The notes under the pieces are model-generated. The model did not search any database, was not told the origin of the DNA, and was given only the letters and a program-made list of their open reading frames with translations. This document shows, piece by piece, positions 8,393 to 17,249 of a stretch of 64,000 bases of DNA. How positions within the stretch are numbered: the first letter of the stretch is position 1; every line of letters begins with the position of its first letter. This DNA is from AC-43 sp963728855 (GTDB taxonomy: Bacteria > Actinomycetota > Actinomycetes > Mycobacteriales > Micromonosporaceae), in assembly GCA_963728855.1 (NCBI GenBank), contig CAVSLN010000010.1:496001-560000 (forward strand). Direction: 5' to 3'. Position numbers and translations under genes: made by a program.

Positions 8393-9343
8393 ATGGTGGG
8401 GATGACGGTCGCGCAGGCGGGCGAGTTCGGCTTGATCCGGCGGGTCACCGCCCGGCTGGCGGGCGGGCCGGCCCCGCTGCTCGGGCCGGGTGACGACGCG
8501 GCGGTGGTGGCCGCGCCGGACGGCCGGGTGGTGGCGTCCACGGACGTACTGGTGGAGGGGCGGCACTTTCGCCGGGACTGGTCCACGGCAGGGGACATCG
8601 GACACCGGGCCGCCGCGGCCAACCTGGCCGACATCGCGGCGATGGGAGCGGTCCCGACGGCCCTGCTCGTCGCCCTCTGCGCCCCGCCCGACCTGGCCGT
8701 GGCGTGGGTCGAGGAGCTGGCCGACGGGATCAGTGCGGAGGCGCGCGGTGTCGGGGCGGGCGTGGTGGGCGGGGACATGTCGGCGAGCCCGCTGCTCACG
8801 ATCGCCGTCACCGCGCTCGGTGACCTGGAGGGCCGGCCGCCGGTACGCCGGAACGGGGCGCGTCCCGGCGACACGGTGGCACTGGCGGGCCGGGTCGGGT
8901 ACGCCGCCGCCGGGTACACCGTGCTGTCCCGCGGCTTCCGGACGCCGAGGCTGCTGGTGGATGCGCACCGGCGGCCGGAGGTGCGGTACGCGGCCGGGCC
9001 GGCGGCTGCCGTACTGGGAGCGACCAGCATGATCGACGTATCCGACGGGCTGCTCGCCGACCTGGGTCACGTGGCGGAGGACAGCCAGGTGGCCATCGAT
9101 GTCCGTACGCGCGCGTTCGAGGTACCGGCGCCGATGCGGGACGCGGCGAGCGCGCTCGGGGTCGACCCGTACACCTGGATCCTGTCCGGCGGCGACGACC
9201 ACGCCCTGGCCGCCACCTTCCCACCCGGCGCGGCCCTGTCCGAGGACTGGCTGGTCATCGGGGAGGTCCTGGAGGGCAGCGAGGTGACGGTCGACGGCAG
9301 GCCCTACGCGGGCGGCGTCGGCGGCTGGGAGCACTTTCGCTGA
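8393..9343 (+). CDS. thiL: Thiamine-monophosphate kinase
   Basis: ThiL phosphorylates thiamine monophosphate to thiamine pyrophosphate. The 316-residue protein shows the AIR-synthase/ThiL fold signatures: GPGDDAAVV near residue 37, STDVLVEGRHF, AANLADIAAMGA, GGDMSASP, IDVSDGLLADL and SGGDDHALA. An ATG at 8393 follows a GGGAGA ribosome-binding site. No related thiamine gene is adjacent. Confidence 0.95.
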   Translation: MVGMTVAQAGEFGLIRRVTARLAGGPAPLLGPGDDAAVVAAPDGRVVASTDVLVEGRHFRRDWSTAGDIGHRAAAANLADIAAMGAVPTALLVALCAPPDLAVAWVEELADGISAEARGVGAGVVGGDMSASPLLTIAVTALGDLEGRPPVRRNGARPGDTVALAGRVGYAAAGYTVLSRGFRTPRLLVDAHRRPEVRYAAGPAAAVLGATSMIDVSDGLLADLGHVAEDSQVAIDVRTRAFEVPAPMRDAASALGVDPYTWILSGGDDHALAATFPPGAALSEDWLVIGEVLEGSEVTVDGRPYAGGVGGWEHFR

Positions 9344-9409
9344 AGGCGGAAAGGACGATGCAGCCGCTGAAGCCGACACAGATAGCCGCCGGCCAGGCGG
9401 CCGGCGGTT

Positions 9410-9526
9410 GATATGGCTGGCTGTAGCCGCTCCGACAGGCTGCGCGGCGATATGGCTGGCTGTAGCCGCTCCGACAGGCTGCGCGGCGATATGGCTGGCT
9501 GTAGCCGCTCCGACAGGCTGCGCGGC
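9410..9526. repeat. 39-bp direct repeat, three perfect copies (family B)
   Basis: The unit runs GATATGGCTGGCTGTAGCCG onward to GCGCGGC and is repeated exactly three times without spacers at 9410-9448, 9449-9487 and 9488-9526. It lies between thiL and the convergent rpmB. Related single copies are at 14726-14761 and about 26003-26038. The GCCGC...GCGGC arms could form a small hairpin. Confidence 0.95.
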
Positions 9527-9548
9527 TAGGAGGCGGTGACGGGGCCGG

Positions 9549-9740
9549 TCAGCCCCGGACGACCTTGCCCGCCTTGATGCACGAGGTGCAGACGTTGAGG
9601 CGCTTGGTGTTGCCGCCGCCGGCCGGGACCCGGACGGTCTGGATGTTCGGGTTCCAGCGCCGGTTGGTCCGCCGGTGCGAGTGGGAAACGTTGTGGCCGA
9701 AGCCCGGCCCCTTGCCACAGACGTCGCACACGCTAGCCAC
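9549..9740 (-). CDS. rpmB: 50S ribosomal protein L28
   Basis: The 63-residue protein VASVCDVCGKGPGFGHNVSH is a zinc-type L28: CDVC near the start and CTSCIKAGKV near the end form the four-Cys metal site. SHSHRRTNRRWNPNIQ is the family core. Start is GTG 9740 with a GGAGAC site upstream. The zinc ribbon suggests that a zinc-free paralogue could exist elsewhere under Zur control. Confidence 0.96.
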   Translation of the reverse strand: MASVCDVCGKGPGFGHNVSHSHRRTNRRWNPNIQTVRVPAGGGNTKRLNVCTSCIKAGKVVRG

Positions 9741-9869
9741 GGGAGTCTCCTGGGTTGATGGTCTTTCGTCGCCGGGTCGCTCACCGGGCAACCCGACCAG
9801 GTTACCCGATGCCCGTCGGGCCGGGCCAATCGCCCGGGTTGTCAGACGTGATGGGTAGGCTTCCAAGCC

Positions 9870-11474
9870 GTGCTGGACCGCCTCGACGCCGCCGCCGTAG
9901 GGCGCTGGTGCGCGGCCGGTCTCGACGCCCTGCGCCGGCACCAGCGCGAGATCGACGACCTCAACGTCTACCCGGTGCCCGACGGGGACACCGGCACCAA
10001 CCTCGTGCTCACCCTCACCGCCGCGCACGAGGCGCTGCCGGCGGACCCGGCCGACCTCGGTACGACGCTGCACTGCCTCGCCCGCGGCGCCCTGCTCGGC
10101 GCCCGGGGCAACTCCGGCGTGATCGTGTCGCAGCTGCTCAAGTCGTTCGCCGAGTCGCTGCCCGGCGCGTCGGTGGCGGGCGCCTCGGTGGCGGGCGGCG
10201 GGGCGGCCGTCGACGGTGCGGCATTCGCCGAGGCGCTGGCGCGGGCGGCGCGGGCGGCGCGGGAGGCGGTCGCGGTACCGGTCGAGGGCACCGTTCTCTC
10301 CGTCGCAGACGCGGCTGCCCGGGCCGCGTTGGAGATCGGGTCGGCCGACCTCGGTACGGTCGTCAAGGCGGCCGCCGAGGGAGCCGCGCGCGGCCTGGCC
10401 CGTACGCCCGAGCAGCTGCCCGTACTCGCCGCGGCCGGGGTGGTCGACGCGGGCGGGCGCGGGCTGTGCGTCCTGCTCGACGCGCTCGTCGAGGTCGTCA
10501 CCGGAGTCGTCCGCCCGGTGGCCCCGGTGGCCCCGGCGCCGCCCGCCGCCGTAGCGCGCCGGGAGGCCGGCTCCGCGCTCTACGGCTACGAGGTCCAGTA
10601 CCTGCTCGACGCGCCCGGTTCCGCCCTTGACCGGCTTCGTGCCGTGCTCTCCGGGCTCGGTGACTCGCTCGTGATCGTGGGTACCGACGACACGTGGAAC
10701 GTCCACGTTCACGTCAACGACATCGGCGCCGCGATCGAGGCCGGGATCGAGGCCGGGCGGCCACACCGGATCACCGTGACCCGGTTCGCCGACCAGGCGG
10801 CGCCGGCGGCCCCCGAGCCGCAGCCGCGCGGGGCGGTCGTCGTGGTCACCGGCGCCGGCCTGGCCGAGGTGTTCCGGCGGGAGGGCGCGGTGGCCGTACC
10901 GGGGCCGAGCCCGTCGACCGCGGAGATCCTGGCCGCGATCCGGGCGGCCGGTGCCGACGAGGTCGTGGTGCTGCCGAACGGTCCGGCGGTCCACGGGGTC
11001 GCGGCGGCCGCCGCCGAAGAAGCAAGAGCCGATGGGGTACGGGTCGGTGTCGTGCCCACCCGTGCCGAGGTGCAGGCGCTGGCCGCCCTCGCCGTACGGG
11101 ACGTGACGCGGCGCTTCGAGGACGACCTGATCGCCATGGCCGAGGCGGCCGGGGCCTGCCGGTACGCCGAGGTGACCACGGCGGCGCGGGAGGCGGTGAC
11201 CGTGGCTGGCGTGTGCCGCCCCGGTGACGTACTCGCGCTGGTCGAGGGCGAGGTCAACCTGATCGGCGCCGATCTCGTACAGACCTGCCGGGAGCTGGTC
11301 GACCGGCTGCTCGCCGGCGGCGGGGAGCTGGTCACGCTGGTCACCGGCGCCGGCGCGCCCGCCGACCTCGGCCCTGCCCTGCGCGAGCACCTCGGCCAGC
11401 GCTGGCCGTTCGTCGAGGTCCAGCTCCTGCACGGCGGCCAGCCCCGCTCCCCGTTGGTGATGGGGGTCGAATGA
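9870..11474 (+). CDS. DhaL/FakA-like (YloV family) protein
   Basis: The 534-residue protein has an N-terminal DhaL-type nucleotide-binding domain (DLNVYPVPDGDTGTN near residue 30; ARGNSGVIVSQ) and a C-terminal FakA-like region with the PNGPAV-type loop. FakA phosphorylates fatty acids bound to FakB/DegV proteins in Gram-positives; the actinobacterial orthologue next to recG is not well characterised. It starts with GTG 9870, divergent from rpmB. Kinase function is inferred from the domain. Confidence 0.88.
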   Translation: MLDRLDAAAVGRWCAAGLDALRRHQREIDDLNVYPVPDGDTGTNLVLTLTAAHEALPADPADLGTTLHCLARGALLGARGNSGVIVSQLLKSFAESLPGASVAGASVAGGGAAVDGAAFAEALARAARAAREAVAVPVEGTVLSVADAAARAALEIGSADLGTVVKAAAEGAARGLARTPEQLPVLAAAGVVDAGGRGLCVLLDALVEVVTGVVRPVAPVAPAPPAAVARREAGSALYGYEVQYLLDAPGSALDRLRAVLSGLGDSLVIVGTDDTWNVHVHVNDIGAAIEAGIEAGRPHRITVTRFADQAAPAAPEPQPRGAVVVVTGAGLAEVFRREGAVAVPGPSPSTAEILAAIRAAGADEVVVLPNGPAVHGVAAAAAEEARADGVRVGVVPTRAEVQALAALAVRDVTRRFEDDLIAMAEAAGACRYAEVTTAAREAVTVAGVCRPGDVLALVEGEVNLIGADLVQTCRELVDRLLAGGGELVTLVTGAGAPADLGPALREHLGQRWPFVEVQLLHGGQPRSPLVMGVE

Positions 11475-11538
11475 CCAACGTCGAGAGCTTGGGGGTCGGC
11501 GCATGACTAACGTCGAGAACTCGCGGGTCGGCGCATGA
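11471..11538. repeat. 32-bp tandem repeat around the recG start codon
   Basis: Two copies of a unit beginning ATGACYAACGTCGAGA and ending GGTCGGCGC start at 11471 and 11503. The true recG ATG at 11535 begins a third, partial copy (ATGACTAC). The period of 32 is not a multiple of three, so the upstream ATGs are out of frame with recG. The repeat therefore offers decoy starts ahead of the real one. Confidence 0.9.
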
Positions 11539-13703
11539 CTACTGTGGACACCCCATTGCGCAAGGTGCTCGGGGAGAAGACGGCCAAGGCGCTGGCCGGT
11601 CACCTGGAGCTGGAGACGGTCGCGGACCTGCTCTACCACTTCCCCCGCCGGTACGACGAGCGGGGCGAGCACACCGACATCCGCTCGCTGGCCGTCGGCG
11701 AGCAGGTCACCGTCATGGCCCAGGTCCAGCGCACCAACGTCCGGCCGATGCGCGCGCGGCGCGGGCAGCTGCTGGAGGTCACGGTCGGCGACGGTACGGG
11801 CGGCGTACTCGGGCTGACCTTCTTCAACCAGGCATGGCGCGAGCGCGACCTGAAGCCGGGCCGGTGGGGCCTGTTCGCCGGCAAGGTCACCGAGTTCCGT
11901 GGCAAGCGCCAGCTCAACGGCCCGGACTACGTGATCCTCGACGAAGGCGAGGACAGCGAGATCGAGGAGTTCGCCGGTGCGCTGATCCCGGTCTACCCGG
12001 CGGCGGCCGCCGTGCCGACGTGGGTCATCGCGCGGTGCGTACGCGTCGTCCTCGACACCTTCGAGCCGCCCCCCGACCCGCTGCCGTCGCCTCTGCGCGC
12101 CCGCCGCAAGCTCCTCGATCTCGGCACCGCGCTGCGGCAGATCCACCGCCCGGAGAGCCGGCCGTCGCTCGGGATGGCGCAGCGGCGCCTGAAGTGGGAC
12201 GAGGCGTTCGCTGTGCAGGTGGCGCTCGTGCAGCGCAAGCTACGGGCGCTGGACTGGCCGGCCGCGCCCCGCCCCCGGCGCGACGACGGGCTGCTCGACA
12301 CGTTCGACGCGGCGCTGCCGTACGAGCTGACCGAGGGGCAGCGCACCGTCGGGGCGGAGATCGCCGAGGACCTCGGCCGGCCGCACCCGATGCACCGGCT
12401 GCTGCAGGGCGAGGTCGGCTCGGGCAAGACGGTGTGCGCGCTGCGCGCGATGCTCCAGGTGGTCGACGCGGGCGGCCAGGCCGCACTGCTGGCCCCGACG
12501 GAGGTACTGGCGGCCCAGCACCACCGGGGCATCGCCGAGCTGCTCGGCCCGCTCGGACGGGCCGGCGAGCTGGACGGCGCGTCCGACGGCACCCGGGTCG
12601 CGCTGCTGACCGGTTCGCTCGGTGCGGCCGCCCGGCGCCGGGCACTGGCCGAGGTGGCCTCCGGCGAGGCGGGCATCGTCATCGGTACCCACGCCCTGCT
12701 GTACGAGGGCGTCGACTTCGCCGACCTGGGCCTCGTGGTCGTCGACGAGCAGCACCGCTTCGGCGTGGAGCAGCGGGACGCGCTGCGCGCCAAGGCGGCC
12801 CAGCCGCCGCACGTGCTCGTGATGACCGCGACGCCGATCCCCCGTACCGTCGCCATGACCGTCTACGGCGACCTGGAGATCTCCTCGCTCACCCAGCTCC
12901 CGCGCGGCCGCTCCCCGATCGCGTCGCACGTCGTACCCGCAGCCGAGAAGCCCGCCTTTCTCGACCGCGCCTGGCAGCGCCTGCGTGAGGAGGTCGCCGC
13001 CGGCCACCAGGCATACGTGGTCTGCCCCCGGATCGGCGACGGCGCCGCAACCGAAGACACGCCCGACCCGGTCGGTGACGACGAGCGCCGGGCGCCCCTC
13101 GCCGTCCTGGAGGTCGCCCCGCTGCTGCGCGACGGGCCGCTGGAAGGGCTGCGGATCGGGGTCCTGCACGGCCGGCTGCCCGCCGACGAGAAGGACGCGG
13201 TCATGCGCGCCTTCAGCCGCGGTGAGCTGGACGTCCTGGTGGCTACGACGGTCGTCGAGGTCGGCGTCGACGTACCCAACGCCACCGCCATGGTCGTCCT
13301 GGACGCCGACCGGTTCGGCGTCTCCCAGCTGCACCAGCTGCGCGGCCGGGTCGGCCGGGGCAGCGCGGCCGGGCTGTGCCTGCTGGTCACCGAGGCGCCC
13401 GACGGTGTGCCGGCCCGGGAGCGGCTGGACGCGGTCGCCGCCACCTCCGACGGGTTCCGGCTGGCCGAGCTGGACCTCGAACAGCGCCGCGAGGGTGACG
13501 TACTCGGCGCGACCCAGTCCGGCCGCCGCTCCCACCTGCGCCTGCTCTCCCTGCTCAGGGACCGGGAGCTGATCGGTGACGCCCGAGCCGAGGCGATCGA
13601 GCTGGTCGAGGCCGACCCGGAGCTGGCCCGCCACCCGGCCCTGCGCGACTGGATCGCCGCCCTCGTCGACGACGAGCGCGCCGAGTACCTGGAGAAGGGG
13701 TGA
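11535..13703 (+). CDS. recG: ATP-dependent DNA helicase RecG
   Basis: RecG remodels stalled replication forks and Holliday junctions. The 722-residue protein has an N-terminal wedge/OB domain (to about residue 170), Walker A GEVGSGKT (near 295), the DEQH-type motif VVDEQHRFG, TATPIPRT, and the helicase C-terminal motifs ATTVVEVGVDVPNA and QLRGRVGRG. The frame is intact. Its ATG lies in a 32-bp tandem repeat. It overlaps rsmD at the stop. Confidence 0.97.
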   Translation: MTTVDTPLRKVLGEKTAKALAGHLELETVADLLYHFPRRYDERGEHTDIRSLAVGEQVTVMAQVQRTNVRPMRARRGQLLEVTVGDGTGGVLGLTFFNQAWRERDLKPGRWGLFAGKVTEFRGKRQLNGPDYVILDEGEDSEIEEFAGALIPVYPAAAAVPTWVIARCVRVVLDTFEPPPDPLPSPLRARRKLLDLGTALRQIHRPESRPSLGMAQRRLKWDEAFAVQVALVQRKLRALDWPAAPRPRRDDGLLDTFDAALPYELTEGQRTVGAEIAEDLGRPHPMHRLLQGEVGSGKTVCALRAMLQVVDAGGQAALLAPTEVLAAQHHRGIAELLGPLGRAGELDGASDGTRVALLTGSLGAAARRRALAEVASGEAGIVIGTHALLYEGVDFADLGLVVVDEQHRFGVEQRDALRAKAAQPPHVLVMTATPIPRTVAMTVYGDLEISSLTQLPRGRSPIASHVVPAAEKPAFLDRAWQRLREEVAAGHQAYVVCPRIGDGAATEDTPDPVGDDERRAPLAVLEVAPLLRDGPLEGLRIGVLHGRLPADEKDAVMRAFSRGELDVLVATTVVEVGVDVPNATAMVVLDADRFGVSQLHQLRGRVGRGSAAGLCLLVTEAPDGVPARERLDAVAATSDGFRLAELDLEQRREGDVLGATQSGRRSHLRLLSLLRDRELIGDARAEAIELVEADPELARHPALRDWIAALVDDERAEYLEKG

Positions 13704-14255
13704 CCCGGATCGTGGCGGGCCGCTTCGGTGGGCGGCGGATCGCGACCCCGCCCGGGCGCGGACACCCGGCCCACCGCCGACCGCGTACGGGAGGCCCTGT
13801 TCGGCGCGCTCGGCGACCTCACCGGCGCCCGGGTCGCCGACCTGTACGCCGGCTCCGGCGCGATCGGCCTGGAAGCCGCCTCCCGAGGTGCGGCCGAGGT
13901 CCTGCTCGTGGAGAGCGATCCCCGGGCCGGCCGGGTGATCCGGGACAACATCGCCGCGCTCGGTGCCCGTGACGTGGCCCGGCTTGCCCCGTCGCGCGTG
14001 GAGGCGGTGCTGCCCGGCGGCCCGGGCGGCGAGCCGTACGACGTCGTGGTGGCCGACCCGCCGTACCCGGCCGGGGAGGCGGAGATCACCGGCATGCTGA
14101 TCGGGCTCGTCGAGTACGGCTGGCTGGCGCCCGAGGCACTCGTGGTGATCGAGCGCTCCAGCCGGTCGCCGGAGCCGGGCTGGGTGCCGGGCATCACTTG
14201 TGACCGTTCTCGCCGATATGGAGAGACAACACTTTGGTACGGTCGCGGTTCATGA
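13700..14255 (+). CDS. rsmD: 16S rRNA (guanine966-N2)-methyltransferase, frameshifted
   Basis: RsmD methylates G966 of 16S rRNA. The start reads MTRIVAGRFGGRRI, and after a +1 shift near 13762 the frame continues TRPTADRVREALFGAL, DLYAGSGAIGLEA and the catalytic DPPY. Removing one A restores a normal protein of about 184 residues. The GTG start overlaps the recG stop, and the gene overlaps coaD by ATGA, so the three are coupled. The single frameshift is most likely a sequence error. Confidence 0.9.
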
Positions 14256-14725
14256 GACGTGCGGTCTGTCCCGGGTCGTTCGACCCGGTGACCAACGGCC
14301 ACTTGGACATCATCGACCGGACCTCCCGGCTGTATGACGAGGTGATCGTCGCGGTGCTCGTCAACAAGTCCAAGGCTGGCCTGTTCAGCTACGAGGAACG
14401 GGTCGACATGCTGGAAGAGGTGACGGCCGACTACAAGAACGTGCGGGTCGAGGGCTTCGAGGGGCTGCTCGTCGACTTCTGCCGGCGCCAGGACATCGCG
14501 ATCGTGATCAAGGGGCTCCGCGCGGTCAGCGACTTCGACTACGAGCTGAAGATGGCGCAGATGAACGTGGGGCTGGCCGGGCTGGAGACGCTGTTCATGC
14601 CGACCAACCCGCTGTACTCGTTCGTGTCGTCCAGCCTGATCAAGGAAGTGGCCAAGTGGGGCGGGGACGTGACACCGCACGTACCCGAGCTGGTGGCCCG
14701 ACGGCTGACGGAGCGGCTGAAATAG
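14252..14725 (+). CDS. coaD: Phosphopantetheine adenylyltransferase
   Basis: CoaD makes dephospho-CoA from 4'-phosphopantetheine and ATP. The 157-residue protein has the HxGH-type site in CPGSFDPVTNGHLDII, and the C-terminal ISSSLIKEV-like segment SSSLIKEVAKWGGDV. The start is ATG 14252 (MRRAVCPGSFDP), overlapping rsmD; the 18-base upstream extension does not belong to the family. Confidence 0.97.
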   Translation: MRRAVCPGSFDPVTNGHLDIIDRTSRLYDEVIVAVLVNKSKAGLFSYEERVDMLEEVTADYKNVRVEGFEGLLVDFCRRQDIAIVIKGLRAVSDFDYELKMAQMNVGLAGLETLFMPTNPLYSFVSSSLIKEVAKWGGDVTPHVPELVARRLTERLK

Positions 14726-14765
14726 CTGGCCGGTAGCCGCTCCGGCAAGCTGCGCGGCTAGGTCG
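14726..14765. repeat. Dispersed repeat, family B single copy
   Basis: CTGGCCGGTAGCCGCTCCGG followed by CAAGCTGCGCGGCTAGG lies directly after the coaD stop. It matches the 39-bp unit at 9410-9526 with a few changes and could serve as the transcript end of coaD. Confidence 0.8.
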
Positions 14766-14931
14766 CCGTACGCCGAACGGATGACGGCGACATGGCCGGC
14801 CGGTCGGGTGGCGCGCGGCGCATTATGACACCGGGCCCGATGGGCGGGCACCGGGTTGCTCGTACCGTCATGATGGGTCTGGCCGCGGCGGCACGGGACG
14901 CCGCGGCGTGACGCGCGAACAGGAGACGCCG

Positions 14932-15426
14932 GTGGATCCGATCGACCGCATCGACGAGATCATCACCGTGGTGGAGAACGCCCGATCGGTACCGATGTCC
15001 CGCAACTGCATGCTCGACCGGAGCGAGCTCATCGGCCTGCTCGACCAGATGCGCGCCGAGCTGCCGACCGAGCTGCGGCGGTCGACCGCGCTGCTGGAGG
15101 AGCGCGACAAGATCCTCGACGCCGGGCGCAACGAGGCCGAGCGGATCATCGCCGAGGCCGAGGCCGAGCACGCCCGGCTGGTATCGGTGAACGAGGTCAC
15201 CGTCTCCGCCGAGCACGAGGGTGCGCGGATCATCGGGGAGGCCCGGGCCGAGGCACAGCGGCTGCGCGAGGAGGTCGACGACTACGTCGACACCGCCCTG
15301 GCGAACTTCGAGCAGTTCCTGACCCGTTCGCTCGCGTCGATCGAGCGCGGCCGGGACAAGATGCACGCGCTGCGCGAGATCGGGTCGTTCCAGCCCGGAG
15401 AGGAGAACGGCCCGTTACCCTTCTGA
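14932..15426 (+). CDS. sepIVA: SepIVA-like DivIVA-family septation protein
   Basis: The product is a largely helical 164-residue protein. Its N-terminus (DPIDRIDEIITVVENARSVP) and C-terminus (LVSVNEVTVSAEHE, REEVDDYVDTALANFEQFL) match mycobacterial SepIVA, a septum and intracellular-membrane-domain protein encoded between coaD/rnc-region genes. It is shorter than the mycobacterial protein (about 245 residues) because the central Ala/Glu coiled coil is reduced. GTG 14932 is chosen since an AGGAG lies 8 bases upstream; GTG 14908 is the alternative. The downstream neighbour is the DUF177 gene. Confidence 0.8.
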   Translation: MDPIDRIDEIITVVENARSVPMSRNCMLDRSELIGLLDQMRAELPTELRRSTALLEERDKILDAGRNEAERIIAEAEAEHARLVSVNEVTVSAEHEGARIIGEARAEAQRLREEVDDYVDTALANFEQFLTRSLASIERGRDKMHALREIGSFQPGEENGPLPF

Positions 15427-15510
15427 CGTGGGCCCGGGACCGCCGATTCGACGGTCGGACACCCGCTCAGGTAGTCTTTTCCGACGGCCGATCCAGGCCG
15501 GAGCCTGACG

Positions 15511-16116
15511 ATGCATGATCATTCGCTGAGCCACCTCAACCCCCGGGGACCGCTCGTCCTTGACACCAGGGACCTGCCGCGTCGACCCGGGGCGATGCGT
15601 GCCATCCAGCGGGTGGTACACGCGCCGTCAGACCTCGGGCTGGAGCTGATCGGGGTACCGCAGGGCAGCGACCTCACGCTCGACCTGCGGCTCGAGTCGG
15701 TGTCCGAGGGCGTACTCGTCTCCGGTACCGTCTCCGCGCAGGTGGCGGGGGAGTGCGGCCGCTGCCTGCGCCCGATCACCGATACGGTGACCGTGTCGCT
15801 CCAGGAGCTGTACGCCTACCAGCACAGCGCCACGGAGGAGACCACCGAGGAGGACGAGGTCGGTCGGCTCCAGGGCGACCTGCTCGACCTGGAACCGGCG
15901 TTGCGGGACGCGGTGGTACTGGCCCTGCCCAACCATCCGCTGTGCCGTGAGGACTGCCCAGGGCTGTGCCCCGACTGCGGGGTGCCGTGGGACGAGCTGC
16001 CGGCTGACCACAGCCACACCCAGCTCGACCCGCGCTGGGCCGCCCTCGCCCAGCTTGCCGAGGAGACTCGGACCGGACATGGGGCCGCTCCCGGCGGCGC
16101 CAGCGAGAAGGAGTAG
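15511..16116 (+). CDS. DUF177 (YceD) family protein
   Basis: The 201-residue protein ends with the zinc-like cluster CREDCPGLCPDCG and carries GECGRCLRPI in the middle, as in YceD-type proteins encoded just before rpmF in most bacteria. YceD homologues have been linked to 23S rRNA handling. Only seven bases separate it from rpmF, so the pair is one transcript. Confidence 0.93.
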   Translation: MHDHSLSHLNPRGPLVLDTRDLPRRPGAMRAIQRVVHAPSDLGLELIGVPQGSDLTLDLRLESVSEGVLVSGTVSAQVAGECGRCLRPITDTVTVSLQELYAYQHSATEETTEEDEVGRLQGDLLDLEPALRDAVVLALPNHPLCREDCPGLCPDCGVPWDELPADHSHTQLDPRWAALAQLAEETRTGHGAAPGGASEKE

Positions 16117-16122
16117 GAAGCC

Positions 16123-16296
16123 GTGGCCGTACCCAAGCGGAAGATGTCGCGCAGCAACACCCGGTCGCGTCGTGCACAGTGGAAGGCCACCGCGGTCGTG
16201 ACCGTGGCCTGCCCGCAGTGCAAGTCGCCGAAGCTGCCGCACGCGGCGTGCTCGGTGTGCGGCACGTACAACGGCCGCCAGGTCATCGAGGTCTGA
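16123..16296 (+). CDS. rpmF: 50S ribosomal protein L32
   Basis: The 57-residue protein VAVPKRKMSRSNTRSRRAQW is L32. Two Cys pairs, CPQC and CSVC, form a zinc ribbon. It starts with GTG 16123 after a GGAAG site. Position between DUF177 and plsX is the classical arrangement. Confidence 0.97.
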   Translation: MAVPKRKMSRSNTRSRRAQWKATAVVTVACPQCKSPKLPHAACSVCGTYNGRQVIEV

Positions 16297-16310
16297 CCAG
16301 CGGACCGGGG

Positions 16311-17249
16311 GTGACGGACTCCAGCGGGCGTCCGGCCGGGCCGGAAACCACACGGATCGCCGTCGACCTCCTCGGCGGGGATGACAGCCCCGCCGTCGTG
16401 GTTGACGGCGCTCTGCTGGCCCTCGACGCCGACCCCGAGCTACGCCTCCACCTCGTCGGGCCACCGGACGTGGCGGACGAGGTGGTCGGCGCGTGCGCGC
16501 CGAACAACCGTGCGCGGCTGACCGTACAGGCGGTGGCCAGCGGGGTACGGATGGCCGACGCCCCGGCCCGGGCGGTCCGGCACGACACGACCGTCCGGGC
16601 CGCGGTGGCGGCGGTCGCCGACGGGCGGGCCGATGCCCTGGTGTCCGCGGGGATGAGCGGCGCGGTCGTCACGGCCGCCGCGCTGGGCCTGGGGCGGTTG
16701 CCGGGGGTACGGAAGCCCGCGCTCGCCGCGGTCCTCCCCGCCCAGGCCGGCTCCCTGGTACTCCTCGACGTGGGCGCCTCGCCTGAGGCGTCCGCGGCCG
16801 TGCTCCTGCAGCACGCCGGTCTCGGCACGGTGTACGCGACCCGGGTGCTCGGTATCGCCGCTCCCCGGGTCGGCCTGCTGTCGATCGGCGCCGAGCCGGG
16901 CAAGGGCGACCGGGCCCGGCGTACGGCCGACGAGGCGCTACGCAGCGCCCAGCCCGGGTACGTCGGCCTGGTCGAGGGCGGTGACGTACCGCTCGGCGGG
17001 CCGGCCGACGTCGTACTCACCGATGGTTTCACCGGTAACGTCCTGCTCAAGGGCATCGAGGGTGCGTTCGTGCTGGCCGGTGGCGTGGCACCGCACAGCG
17101 CCGTACCCCGGGCCGCCGCCCTGCTCGGCATCGGCGGCATCGTCGTGGTGTGCCACGGCGCCGCCACCGCCGCCGACCTGGCCTCCGGCATCGCCCTCGC
17201 CGCCAGCCTGCACCGCCCCGCGCGGCACCGACCCGTGGAGGTTAGATGA
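16311..17249 (+). CDS. plsX: Phosphate acyltransferase PlsX
   Basis: PlsX converts acyl-ACP to acyl-phosphate for glycerolipid synthesis. The 312-residue protein shows AVDLLGGDDSP, SAGMSGAVV, and the family loop LTDGFTGNVLLK. It starts at GTG 16311, about 14 bases after rpmF. It is slightly shorter than E. coli PlsX. It overlaps the rnc ATG by four bases. Confidence 0.93.
   Translation: MTDSSGRPAGPETTRIAVDLLGGDDSPAVVVDGALLALDADPELRLHLVGPPDVADEVVGACAPNNRARLTVQAVASGVRMADAPARAVRHDTTVRAAVAAVADGRADALVSAGMSGAVVTAAALGLGRLPGVRKPALAAVLPAQAGSLVLLDVGASPEASAAVLLQHAGLGTVYATRVLGIAAPRVGLLSIGAEPGKGDRARRTADEALRSAQPGYVGLVEGGDVPLGGPADVVLTDGFTGNVLLKGIEGAFVLAGGVAPHSAVPRAAALLGIGGIVVVCHGAATAADLASGIALAASLHRPARHRPVEVR

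Noticed and set aside
9410..9526. CRISPR array
   Set aside because: Three direct copies with no spacers, and no cas genes; the same holds for 37081-37244.
9549..12146. 865-codon minus-strand frame from rpmB through the FakA-like gene and recG
   Set aside because: Only its last 63 codons (rpmB) are real; the rest is antisense to two confirmed genes.
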